64,000 bases of DNA, from contig NZ_LMEA01000008.1 of the NCBI RefSeq assembly GCF_001425235.1, positions 669,613-733,612 of the forward strand, read 5' to 3'. The notes under the pieces are model-generated. The model was given only the letters and a program-made list of their open reading frames with translations, made no database searches and was not told the origin of the DNA. The position numbers and the translations under genes were made by a program. This DNA is from Devosia sp. Root413D1 (GTDB taxonomy: Bacteria; Pseudomonadota; Alphaproteobacteria; Rhizobiales; Devosiaceae). How positions within the stretch are numbered: the stretch's first letter is position 1; each line of letters starts with the position of its first letter. Below are positions 36,108 to 44,668 of the stretch, piece by piece.

Positions 36108-37625
36108 TCAGAACGCGTTCTTGCGCTGGGTGAACAGCGAGATCGGGGTCAGCGCCACGATCTTCACGTCGAGCCAGAGCGACCAGTTTTCAATGTAGTA
36201 GAGGTCGCATTTGACTCGTTGCATGATCTTGTCGACCGTGTCGGTCTCGCCGCGCCAGCCGTGGATCTGGGCCCAGCCGGTCATCCCCGGCTTCACCCGG
36301 TGGCGGGCGAAATAGCCCTCGACCGCATCGTAGTAGAGCTGGTTGTCGGCCTTGGCCGAGAGGGCGTGTGGCCGCGGGCCGACGATCGAAAGTTCACCCA
36401 GCAGCACGTTGAACAGCTGCGGCAGCTCGTCGATCGAGGTCTTGCGGATGAACTTGCCCACCTTGGTGACCCGCGGATCGTCCTTGGTGACAAGTTTCAC
36501 CGCGTTGGCGTCGAGCATGTCGGTCCGCATCGAGCGAAATTTCCACATCTCGATCAGCTGGTTGTTGAAGCCGTGCCGCTTCTGCCGGAAGAACACCGGC
36601 CCCTTGCTCTCGAGCTTGATAGCGATCGCCGTGGCGACCATCACCGGCGAGAGCAGGATCAGCGCCGTGGCAGCGACGAGTTTGTCGAACAGCCACTTGA
36701 ACACCAGGTTCCAGTCCGAGATCGGCCGGTCGGCCATGTCGAACACCGGCACGCCGCCGACATAGGAATAGGCCTTCGAGGTGAAGCGCAGCTTGCTCAT
36801 ATGGGCAGAGAGCCGGATATCGACCGGCAGCACCCAGAGCTGCTTCAGCATGTCGAGCACGCGGTGCTCGGCGAATAGCGGCATCGAGACGATCACCAGG
36901 TCGATCCGGGTCTGCCGGGCGAACTCGATCAGCTCGGCGACGCGGCCGAGCTTGGCGAGGCTGGCGACGGATTCGGGCGAGCGGTCGTCGTTGCGGTCGT
37001 CGAACAGCCCGAGCAGGTCGATATCGTCGCGCCCGGTGGTCTGGATCGATTCGATCAGCGCTTCGGCATCCTGGCCGCCACCGACGATGACGGTGCGGCG
37101 CTTGAGCTTGCCCTGCCGGGTCCAGCGCATCACCACCTGATGCAGCGCCATGCGATAGACCGCGAGCATGCCAAGCCCGGCGGCCCAGAAGGCGGCGATC
37201 CACGGGCGCGACAATGCATGGCCACTATCGTAGAGCAGCACCAGCCCGCCGAGCAGCGCGAAGGCGGCCGTCCAACTGAGCGCGGCCTTCCAGAGCTGTG
37301 AGACGCCGAGCCGGTAGGCCGCAATGCCGTGCAGCCGCAGCAGGCTGATGAACACCTCAGCCACCGCAACGACGCCGAGCGTCGTGACGACGCTGAGCAG
37401 CGTATCGCCGCCATTGAGCCCGAACAGCGCCACCCCGGTTGCGATCAACAGGGCAATCTCTGCCACCTGCGCCACGCCGGCGACGACCGCCGCCGAGTAG
37501 GTTGGGGCGATCGGCTGATCGGCGAGGGCGGCGGCGAGGTCGCTCAGCCGCGGTGGCGCGGCTTTCGCCTTGGGCGGCTGCGCAACGTGCTCGAGGACGG
37601 CCTGCTGAGGATCAAGGTGGAACAT
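36108..37625 (-). CDS. undecaprenyl-phosphate sugar phosphotransferase (WcaJ/ExoY-type)
   Basis: 505 residues. About five membrane segments at the N-terminus (80-190), a NAD-fold-like middle (KRRTVIVGGGQDAEALIES), and the C-terminal bacterial sugar transferase domain: KWLFDKLVAATALILLSPVM, then KSKGPVFFRQKRHGFN-like, WKFRSMRTD, and RPHALSAKADNQLYYDAVEGYFARHRVKPGMTGWAQ. It starts polysaccharide repeat synthesis by loading a sugar-1-phosphate on undecaprenyl phosphate at the inner membrane. Key residues are intact. Confidence 0.9.
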   Translation of the reverse strand: MFHLDPQQAVLEHVAQPPKAKAAPPRLSDLAAALADQPIAPTYSAAVVAGVAQVAEIALLIATGVALFGLNGGDTLLSVVTTLGVVAVAEVFISLLRLHGIAAYRLGVSQLWKAALSWTAAFALLGGLVLLYDSGHALSRPWIAAFWAAGLGMLAVYRMALHQVVMRWTRQGKLKRRTVIVGGGQDAEALIESIQTTGRDDIDLLGLFDDRNDDRSPESVASLAKLGRVAELIEFARQTRIDLVIVSMPLFAEHRVLDMLKQLWVLPVDIRLSAHMSKLRFTSKAYSYVGGVPVFDMADRPISDWNLVFKWLFDKLVAATALILLSPVMVATAIAIKLESKGPVFFRQKRHGFNNQLIEMWKFRSMRTDMLDANAVKLVTKDDPRVTKVGKFIRKTSIDELPQLFNVLLGELSIVGPRPHALSAKADNQLYYDAVEGYFARHRVKPGMTGWAQIHGWRGETDTVDKIMQRVKCDLYYIENWSLWLDVKIVALTPISLFTQRKNAF

Positions 37626-37662
37626 CGGGGGCTCTTTGCTGGGCTCTTGTTGTGTGGAGGCT

Positions 37663-38838
37663 CTAAGACGTGAGCACTGAAGGCGACGTGACCCCTGCGG
37701 GCGCCCGGGCAGCGAGAACCTGCCGGTAGAGCGCCTCGATCTGGTCGGTCATGTGGGCGATGGAGAAACCGCCCCTGATATGCGCGAGCCGCAGTTCTAC
37801 CTCGCGGGCTGCCGCGGCCGGATCGTCGAGAGCTGCCTGCATGGCGCCGCGCAGCGCAGCCGCGTCGGCCGCCGGCAGCAGGCTCGAGGCAGTGGGGCCG
37901 TAGATTTCCTTCACGCCGCCCACGTCGGTGGCGATCACCGGGCGACCAGCAGCTGCGGCCTCGAGAATCACATAGGGCAGCGACTCGGCGAGCGAAGGCA
38001 CGACGGCGATGCGGCCCAGATGCAGGGTAGGACGCGCCGGCTTGACGCCGACCAGAGTGACGCGTTTGGCTAGCCCGAGACGTTCGACCTGCGCCCTGAT
38101 CGTATCGAGGTCCGGGCCGCCGCCAGCCATCACCAGCGTCGCCGGGCGGCCATCGAGGGCGCGGACGTCGACCAGTGCGTCGAGCAGGTAGCTGATGCCC
38201 TTGACCGCGCGGAACTCGCCGATGAACACGAAATCGGCCGCCGCCGGTCCGGGGACGATCGCCTCGAACTCCGACGGCATCAACCCATTATGGATCACCG
38301 GGCCGGGGCACGAGGGTTTGCCGATCTGCTCAGTGTAAGCCCGTTGCGCGAAACCGCTCTCGAACACCATTGCGTCAGTCGCGCCGAGCAGCGCGCGCTC
38401 GATCAGGCGGAACAGCTGGCCGGCCGGCGAGCCGGGCCGGTAGTTCAGCACCCCGCCATGCGGCGTGTAGAGCGAAACGCGCTGCCGGGCGCCGATGCGG
38501 GCCAGCCGGGCGTTGAGCCCGCCCTTGGCGCCGTGGCCATGCAGCACGTCGATCTGCAGCACGTCGGCGAGACGGCGAACCCTGAGCGGCGTGGTGAGGT
38601 CGGCGGTCCCGAAGGTGCGGGGGATTGGCAATGAATGGATGCCGAGCGGCGCCAGCGGGCGGAGCTTTTCCAGCCGTTCCTCGGTCAGTGCATCGGTGTG
38701 GAGGCTGTCGGCGACGATGCCGATCTCGTGGCCGCGTGCCGCCAGTTCATGCGTCAGATCGTAGACGTGCCGGAACAGCCCGCCGACCGGGGCACGAAGG
38801 ATCTGGAGGATGCGGAGCGGACGAGATGCGCTGGACAT
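37663..38838 (-). CDS. glycosyltransferase family 4 protein
   Basis: 391 residues of GT-B fold. N-terminal GGLFRHVYDLTHELAARGHE; the C-terminal donor domain has FIGEFRAVKGISYLLDAL and the E-x7-E element SLAESLPYVILEAAAAGRPVIATDVGG. Adds a sugar, unspecified, to the lipid-linked repeat in the cytosol. Starts 37 bases before the priming transferase on the same strand, so they likely share an operon. Confidence 0.88.
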   Translation of the reverse strand: MSSASRPLRILQILRAPVGGLFRHVYDLTHELAARGHEIGIVADSLHTDALTEERLEKLRPLAPLGIHSLPIPRTFGTADLTTPLRVRRLADVLQIDVLHGHGAKGGLNARLARIGARQRVSLYTPHGGVLNYRPGSPAGQLFRLIERALLGATDAMVFESGFAQRAYTEQIGKPSCPGPVIHNGLMPSEFEAIVPGPAAADFVFIGEFRAVKGISYLLDALVDVRALDGRPATLVMAGGGPDLDTIRAQVERLGLAKRVTLVGVKPARPTLHLGRIAVVPSLAESLPYVILEAAAAGRPVIATDVGGVKEIYGPTASSLLPAADAAALRGAMQAALDDPAAAAREVELRLAHIRGGFSIAHMTDQIEALYRQVLAARAPAGVTSPSVLTS

Positions 38839-38875
38839 GCCCCCAGCGTTAGAGGGGGCGGGGTTTCCGAACCCT

Positions 38876-39430
38876 TTAGAGCCAGCGCTCCGACACTACG
38901 ATGGTATCTCCGGGGTAAATGGGGAAGTCGAGGTTGACCGATCCCTTCACCATCTGGTTGCCCTGCCGGCGATAGATTACTGCCTTGCCGCGGTCCGCCG
39001 TGTCGGAGAATCCGCCGGCCGTGCTGATCGCCGCACGCACCGTCATGCCGTAGACATAGGGGAACTGGCCGCCGTTCTTGACTGCGCCCTGGATGAAGAA
39101 CGGCCGGTAAGTCTCGATCTCGACTGCGACACTCGGCTCGCGAATATAGCCCTCGGCCAACGCCGCGGTGATCGAGGCGGCGGCGAGCTGCGTGGTTTTT
39201 CCGCGCACCTTTACTGGCCCGACCAGCGGCAGCGCCACGGCGCCCCCATCGTCAACCTGGTAGCTCTTGGAGAGTTCGGCTTCGCCATAGACGCTGACCC
39301 GCACCACGTCGCCGGTATCGAGCATGTAGGGGCCCTTCACCTCGACCAGGTAGGTCGACGGCTTGCCGTTGATGGCGCAGGCCGCAAGCGGCACGAGCAG
39401 CAAAATGAGAAGGAAACGCAGCCAGCGCAT
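38876..39430 (-). CDS. polysaccharide export lipoprotein (Wza/OPX-type)
   Basis: 184 residues, a short OPX protein. Lipoprotein signal with LAAC near 15-18; Poly_export domain with YMLDTGDVVRVSVYGEAELSKSYQVDDGG and a SLBB-like domain (FIQGAVKNGGQFPYVYGMTVRAAISTAGG). Too short for the membrane-spanning C-terminal ring of Wza, which class-3 OPX proteins lack. It is transcribed toward the GT4 gene, divergent from the chain-length gene at 39590. Confidence 0.88.
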   Translation of the reverse strand: MRWLRFLLILLLVPLAACAINGKPSTYLVEVKGPYMLDTGDVVRVSVYGEAELSKSYQVDDGGAVALPLVGPVKVRGKTTQLAAASITAALAEGYIREPSVAVEIETYRPFFIQGAVKNGGQFPYVYGMTVRAAISTAGGFSDTADRGKAVIYRRQGNQMVKGSVNLDFPIYPGDTIVVSERWL

Positions 39431-39589
39431 GGCTATCCCGAAAAACCCTGATCAGGGCGCCAGTGTCGCGGTGCTATGGTTAACATTCTGCTTAGAAAAT
39501 TGCCTTCGGATCGTCAGATTGCGAGCCAGCTTAACTGAATGCTTACCACGCCGGCCCCATAGCTCAGGAGTAACAGTGAGGGCGGGCGA

Positions 39590-41683
39590 GTGAGTTCGGA
39601 TTTCGAGCGCGCCGATGACGTGCGGATGGATGTGGGGGCGCTGATCGCCGCCGTGCTGTCGCGCGGCCTGCGCATCGTGCTCGTCACCGTGCTGCTGCTG
39701 GTCGCCTCGGCTGCGGTCCTGCTGTTCATCCCTAAGAGCTACGAATCGTCGGCGAGCCTGTTGGTCGAACCGCGCAGCAACATCTACACCCGCGCTGCGA
39801 TGGACGTGACCTCGGGCGGCAACTCGGTGAACACCGAAGCGCTGATGTCGAGCCAGATCGAGCTGATCAAATCACGCGACCTGCTGCTCGAAGTGGTCGA
39901 TTCGGAAAACCTCCGCTCGGTGCCTGAATTCTCCAATGCCGGCTTTTCGCCCATTGGCTTCGTGCTGCGCCTCGTGGGGCGCGGACCGGAGCAGCGTAGT
40001 GTCGATGAGACCGTGCTCGGCAATCTCGCCGACCGCATGACGGTGATCCGTGAGCGCGATTCTGCGGTGATCTCGATCTATGTGCGCTCGACCGACGCCG
40101 AGCTCGCAGCGCGCATCGCCAACGCCATCGCCGCCGCCCACGTGAAGCGCCGCGGGGCCCAGTCGCTGACCGATACCGCCGACGCCACCGTGTGGCTCGA
40201 GGAGGAGATCGACAAGCTCCGCCCCAAAGTGAGCGCAGCCGAGACCGCCGTCGCCAACTACAAGGTCGAGAACGACCTGTTCGTCGGCGCCAACAGCATC
40301 CCGGTGACCGACCAGCAACTGACTGTGGTCGCCACGCAGATCGCCGAAGCGCAGCAGCGCAAGAACGACGCTCAGGCCCGTTCGCAGGTGATCCGCGGGC
40401 TGCTCGACAAGGGCCAGTCGCTCGACGGCGTCAACGACGTCCGCAACTCGGTGGTGATCCAGGGGCTGCTCGAAACCAAGGCGAACCTGCAAGCCGAACT
40501 GGCGCAGAAATCGACGACCCTGCTGTCCAACCACCCGACCATCAAGGCGTTGAAGGCGCAGGTCGGCGAGCTTAACAAGCAGATCAGCAGCGAGGCCGAC
40601 CGTGTCGCGGATTCGCTCGAGGCCGAGGCCAAGGTCGAGGCCGACCTCGAGCAGCGGCTGCGCGACGACCTGACCCGCGCCAAGCTCACGGCCGGTGACG
40701 CCACCAAGGGCGGCGTGACGCTCGACAGCCTCGAGCGCGAAGCCAAGGCGCAGCGTGACCTGTTGGAAAACTATCTCGCCCGCTACTCCGACGCGACGTC
40801 GCGCACGGCGTCGAACTCGGCGCTGCCCGATGTCCGCATCGTCAGCGAGGCGGCGCCTTCAGTCGAGCCGGCTTCTCCCAAAATCCCGCTGATCCTGGGC
40901 GCCATCGGCTTCGTGGCGCTGGCGCTGCAGATCGGCGCGATCCTGTTCGGCGAGCTGATGTCGGGCAGGGCGCTGACTGAGCGGACGCGCGCCGCAGGGC
41001 TGGAGTCGGAGGATCACGTCTACGACGCCGAAGCCACTGAGATCGACAACGACATGGTCGACGAAGCGATCGACGACGAGCTGGAGCATGCGGTGGAGTC
41101 GGGCATCGCCCCGCCGCCGTTGGCAGCCCGTCCGGCCGACGACGATGTGGCGCAGCTCTCGGCTGCCGTTACCACGCACCAGTTGCGCACCGTGCTGCTG
41201 GCCAGCCTCGATGGCGGCCAGGAGACGTTGATGGTGATGGACCGGCTGCTCGAGGATGCGCTGATGAGCGACCTGAGCGCCGTGGTGGTGGATGCCGGCA
41301 GCGGCGAAACCAGCGCTCTGCTCGGCCTCACCGACCTCGCTGCCGAGCAGGCTGACTATGGCGACGTCATGCAGCGTGCCGGCGACAACCTTGCCGAAGT
41401 GCCCTGGGGGCGCCTCCCGTCGCTCGACCGCCGCTCCTCCCGTCCTTCGACCTTGATCGAGGCGCTGGCCGATATCTATCACGTGGTGATCGTCGATACC
41501 GGCCGGGTCGGTGTCGCTTCCAGCCTGCCGCTGTTCGCGGGCGCCCGGGCCACCGTGGTGCTGGTCACCAGCGAGGACGCCAGCCCGGTAGCGATCGGCG
41601 TAGCCCGCCGCGATATCGCGGCGCTAGGCTTCGAGCTTGGTCGCGTCGTCCGCCTTCCCGCCGTCAGGGCGGACGTGGCTTAG
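39590..41683 (+). CDS. Wzz/GumC-type polysaccharide co-polymerase with a degenerate kinase-like C-terminus
   Basis: 697 residues. TM1 (about 24-46), a periplasmic coiled-coil region (200-390), the conserved PxxP-like segment before TM2 (ASPKIPLILGAIGF, about 426-445), then a cytosolic domain (about 525-697). The cytosolic part reads like a bacterial tyrosine kinase/ParA fold (VLLASLDGGQETLMVMDRLL, SAVVVDAGSGETSALL, HVVIVDTG) but lacks the GKT/S Walker A loop. GTG 39590 start; it follows GGCGGGCGA. Role: chain length and export, kinase activity doubtful. Confidence 0.85.
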   Translation: MSSDFERADDVRMDVGALIAAVLSRGLRIVLVTVLLLVASAAVLLFIPKSYESSASLLVEPRSNIYTRAAMDVTSGGNSVNTEALMSSQIELIKSRDLLLEVVDSENLRSVPEFSNAGFSPIGFVLRLVGRGPEQRSVDETVLGNLADRMTVIRERDSAVISIYVRSTDAELAARIANAIAAAHVKRRGAQSLTDTADATVWLEEEIDKLRPKVSAAETAVANYKVENDLFVGANSIPVTDQQLTVVATQIAEAQQRKNDAQARSQVIRGLLDKGQSLDGVNDVRNSVVIQGLLETKANLQAELAQKSTTLLSNHPTIKALKAQVGELNKQISSEADRVADSLEAEAKVEADLEQRLRDDLTRAKLTAGDATKGGVTLDSLEREAKAQRDLLENYLARYSDATSRTASNSALPDVRIVSEAAPSVEPASPKIPLILGAIGFVALALQIGAILFGELMSGRALTERTRAAGLESEDHVYDAEATEIDNDMVDEAIDDELEHAVESGIAPPPLAARPADDDVAQLSAAVTTHQLRTVLLASLDGGQETLMVMDRLLEDALMSDLSAVVVDAGSGETSALLGLTDLAAEQADYGDVMQRAGDNLAEVPWGRLPSLDRRSSRPSTLIEALADIYHVVIVDTGRVGVASSLPLFAGARATVVLVTSEDASPVAIGVARRDIAALGFELGRVVRLPAVRADVA

Positions 41684-41687
41684 GTCC

Positions 41688-42722
41688 GTGACAACGCTCA
41701 AGTACAGGCTGATCGGCGCCGCCTTCGAGCTGTTATGGGCAAGCGGCGTGACGCACCTGGTTCGCAAGCGCTCCAAGGCCCGCGGCGTGATCTTCACGCT
41801 GCATCGGGTGTTGCCGGACGATCCGGCCGACTTCGCCCCCAACGCCATTCTCCAGGTCAAGCCCGACTTCCTGGCCTTCGTCATCACCCGCGTCCGCGAG
41901 CTGGGCTTCGACATCGTCGACATGGACGAGGCGGCGCGGCGCATCGAGGCGGAGACGCCGAGCAAGCCCTTTGTCGTCTTCACTTTCGACGACGCCTATC
42001 GCGACAACCTCAGGTTCGCCCTGCCGGTGCTGCGCCGGCAGCAATGCCCGTTCACGCTCTACGTGCCGACGGCGCTGGTCGACGGGGTAGGGGAAGTGTG
42101 GTGGCAGGCGCTCGAGGACATCATCGCCGGCCAGAATGCGCTGGCCGTCACCTATGCCGGCGAGACCGAGTACTATGCCACCGCCAACCTCGAGGAAAAG
42201 CAGCGGGCCTATGACGCGCTCTACCGCCGGATGCGCACCATGCCCGAGGCCGACCGCGTCAAGCTGATCCGCGACATCGCCGGCCAGTACGGGTTCGATC
42301 TCAAGCAGCACTGCCGCGAGCTGATCATGGATTGGACCGAGCTCCGGCACTTCGCAGCCGATCCGCTCTGCACCATCGGCGCCCATACCGTGCATCACTA
42401 TGAGCTGGCCAAGCTGGGCCCGCTCGATGCCCGCAACGAGATCGAGCAATCGGTCCGTATCCTCAAGGCGCAGTTCGGCAAGACGCCGCTGCACCTGAGC
42501 TACCCGATCGGCGGCACTGCCTCGGCCGGCCCGCGCGAGTTTTCGCTGGCCCGCGACTTGGGGCTCAGAACGGCCGTGACGACGCGTCCCGGCGGGCTAT
42601 ATGCTGGGCACCGGCACAGCCTCCATTCGCTGCCGCGGGTGTCCCTCAACGGCCTGTTCCAGTCCAAACGCTATGTCGATGTCTTCGCGACCCCGGCCGT
42701 GTTCGCAATGCTGCCCGGTTGA
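41688..42722 (+). CDS. polysaccharide deacetylase (NodB-like)
   Basis: 344 residues. The NodB fold shows motif 1 as VVFTFDDAYRDN (Asp pair), motif 2 as TIGAHTVHHYEL and later LSYPIGG. It probably removes N-acetyl groups from the polymer made by this locus. A hydrophobic N-terminal stretch (LIGAAFELLWASG) may be an anchor. GTG 41688 starts 4 bases after the preceding stop, implying co-translation; 41637 is in-frame but inside that gene. Confidence 0.83.
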   Translation: MTTLKYRLIGAAFELLWASGVTHLVRKRSKARGVIFTLHRVLPDDPADFAPNAILQVKPDFLAFVITRVRELGFDIVDMDEAARRIEAETPSKPFVVFTFDDAYRDNLRFALPVLRRQQCPFTLYVPTALVDGVGEVWWQALEDIIAGQNALAVTYAGETEYYATANLEEKQRAYDALYRRMRTMPEADRVKLIRDIAGQYGFDLKQHCRELIMDWTELRHFAADPLCTIGAHTVHHYELAKLGPLDARNEIEQSVRILKAQFGKTPLHLSYPIGGTASAGPREFSLARDLGLRTAVTTRPGGLYAGHRHSLHSLPRVSLNGLFQSKRYVDVFATPAVFAMLPG

Positions 42723-42767
42723 TCGCGTTTCTCATGTCCCTTCTCTTACTGATTCCCCGGAGCTTTC

Positions 42768-44054
42768 ATGGCTGACCTCATCGTCGATGGCGCACAACCG
42801 GTGTCCGGCACCATCCGGCCGTCCGGCAACAAGAACGCGGTGCTGCCCATGCTCTGCGCTACCTTGCTGACCGACGAAGCGGTGACGCTGACCAACGTCC
42901 CGGAAATCAGCGATATCGACAAACTGGTCGAGTATTTCCGCTCCAAGGGCTCGCGTGTACAACGCAGCCTCGAGGCACAGACGCTGACCATCCAGCATGA
43001 CTTCAAGGCCTTCGCCACGACCGACGCCGAACTGCCGGTGGGCATTCGCGCCGCCGTGCTGCTGCTGGCCCCGGTGCTGCTGCGCAGCGACCACCTGATC
43101 TTCGATACCGAGGCCAAGGGCTGTGCGCTTGGCGTGCGCGAGATCGACCCGCACCTCGAGATCCTCGAACGCTTCGGCGGCACCATCGCCGGCACGCACC
43201 CGTACCGCATCGAGCGCCGCAACCAGATCAGGGGCGTCGATCTCTGGCCCGACTACGCCTCGGTCACCGCCACCGAGACCTTTGTGATGATCGCGGCGCT
43301 GGCGCACGGCACCTCGACCATGAACAACGCCGCCTCCGAGCCACACGTGCAGGCGCTTTGCGACATGCTGGCGGCGATGGGTGCCGATATCGACGGCATC
43401 GGCACCTCGCGGCTGACGGTGCGCGGCGTGGGCAAGCTGTCCGGCACCACCGCCCGCGTCCCGGACGATCACCACGAGGTCGCAACCTTCCTCGCCATCG
43501 GCGCGGTCACCGGTGGCCGGCTGACCGTCGAGACCGATATGGGCCCGCAGCTGACCCTGATCCTCCGCCAGTTCGGCAAGCTCGGGCTGGAGTTCGAGGT
43601 CGAGGAGGGCAAGGTCACGGCCACCGGCTGGACCCGCAAGGTCACCGAGCCCTACACCGCCGAGATGCTGCCCAAGATCGAGGCGGCGCCCTGGCCGTAT
43701 TTCCCGGCCGACCTGTTGCCGCACGCCATCGGCATTTCGGTGGGCTGTACCGGCGACATCCTGTTCTGGAACAAGGTCTATGAGGGGGCGCTCGGCTGGA
43801 GCGCTGAGCTCCTGAAGTTCGGCGCCCGCGTGCACCTCTCCGACCCGCATCGCCTCGTGGTGTTCGGCGGCAACCCGCTGCGCCCGGCAACGGTCGAGGC
43901 GCCCTACATCATCCGCGTCGTCGTGGCGCTGCTGCTGGCGGCGATCCAGATCCCCGGCGAGTCGCGCATCAAGAATGCCGACCCGATCCGTCGCGCTTAC
44001 CCGCACTTCGTCGAAAAGCTGACCAAGCTTGGCGCCAAGGTGCGCTGGGAGTAG
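42768..44054 (+). CDS. MurA-like UDP-N-acetylglucosamine 1-carboxyvinyltransferase
   Basis: 428 residues of the EPSP-synthase/MurA inside-out barrel fold. Lys-Asn pair in SGNKNAVLPM, catalytic Cys119 in KGCALGVREIDPH, and the general acid-base Asp in YFPADLLPHA align with MurA. Canonical stretches such as GGCTIGARPVD are altered. MurA adds enolpyruvate to UDP-GlcNAc, the first committed step of peptidoglycan; here it ends an exopolysaccharide run, so a paralogue serving another product is possible. Only a genome-wide view would settle whether a second murA exists. Confidence 0.75.
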   Translation: MADLIVDGAQPVSGTIRPSGNKNAVLPMLCATLLTDEAVTLTNVPEISDIDKLVEYFRSKGSRVQRSLEAQTLTIQHDFKAFATTDAELPVGIRAAVLLLAPVLLRSDHLIFDTEAKGCALGVREIDPHLEILERFGGTIAGTHPYRIERRNQIRGVDLWPDYASVTATETFVMIAALAHGTSTMNNAASEPHVQALCDMLAAMGADIDGIGTSRLTVRGVGKLSGTTARVPDDHHEVATFLAIGAVTGGRLTVETDMGPQLTLILRQFGKLGLEFEVEEGKVTATGWTRKVTEPYTAEMLPKIEAAPWPYFPADLLPHAIGISVGCTGDILFWNKVYEGALGWSAELLKFGARVHLSDPHRLVVFGGNPLRPATVEAPYIIRVVVALLLAAIQIPGESRIKNADPIRRAYPHFVEKLTKLGAKVRWE

Positions 44055-44094
44055 GGGCGCGACGCGTCCACGAAAGTCATTGTGGAGACCGCAC

Positions 44095-44331
44095 GTGGGA
44101 TATCTGCTCGGCCTGGTCACGCTGGTGCTTGTATTCAGGTGGGTGCGGGGCCTGGTCGTTTATTTTCTTCGCCGCGATGAGTATGGAAACATCATCAAGA
44201 CGAAGATGTTCTACGGCGAGGAGGGCGGGACCAAAGAGGTCGGCATAAAGAACCAGCTGTTCTTTTCGTATCCCCTTGGGATCCTGATTGCTGGTTTTCT
44301 GACCTACGCGGCGTTCTTCTGGCAGAAGTGA
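44095..44331 (+). CDS. small two-helix membrane protein, atypical composition
   Basis: 78 residues: first helix LGLVTLVLVFRWVRGLVVYFL, an exposed loop with RRDEYGNIIKTK and YGEEGGTKEVGIKNQ, second helix YPLGILIAGFLTYAAFFW. GTG 44095 follows GGAG at 7 bases. Its codons (ATA, GGA, GTA, AAA) and A/T content differ from its neighbours, hinting at a recent arrival. No family recognised. Confidence 0.55.
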   Translation: MGYLLGLVTLVLVFRWVRGLVVYFLRRDEYGNIIKTKMFYGEEGGTKEVGIKNQLFFSYPLGILIAGFLTYAAFFWQK

Positions 44332-44382
44332 AGGACCTCAAGCGGCCGTGCGCTTGGGGTGGCTCGGGCGAACCCGCGCCGG

Positions 44383-44586
44383 TCAGTCCGGCTTCGCCAT
44401 CCAGCGGATGATCCAGGTCGCCGGGTAGAACCAGCTCATCCCCATCACGGCGAAGAAGCCGATGAGCAGCCACCACACCGCGGCGCCCAGGAAGCTCATG
44501 TAGATCCACATGCCGAGCACCGACCAGACCAGCAGCGAGCCGAGGATCAGGACGGTGCCGAGGAGTTTGCGGGTGGACTGGGTCAT
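44383..44586 (-). CDS. DUF2842 family membrane protein
   Basis: 67 residues with two membrane segments (LLGTVLILGSLLVWSVLG and AVWWLLIGFFAVMGMSWFYP) and the YPATWIIRWM motif of DUF2842. Unknown function, conserved next to ctaA in alphaproteobacteria, as here in divergent orientation. 82 bases to the ctaA start. Confidence 0.82.
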   Translation of the reverse strand: MTQSTRKLLGTVLILGSLLVWSVLGMWIYMSFLGAAVWWLLIGFFAVMGMSWFYPATWIIRWMAKPD

Positions 44587-44668
44587 GGCATCATAGCTTC
44601 CGATGCGGCATCGCGGCCATTGTAAGGGGGCGCTGCCGGGAGTAGTTCGGGGCCGAAAGGAACCCATC

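Noticed and set aside
34668..36878. 736-codon open frame opposite the ligase and priming transferase genes
   Set aside because: It runs across two real genes and an intergenic repeat; composition is low complexity and it has no recognisable motif.
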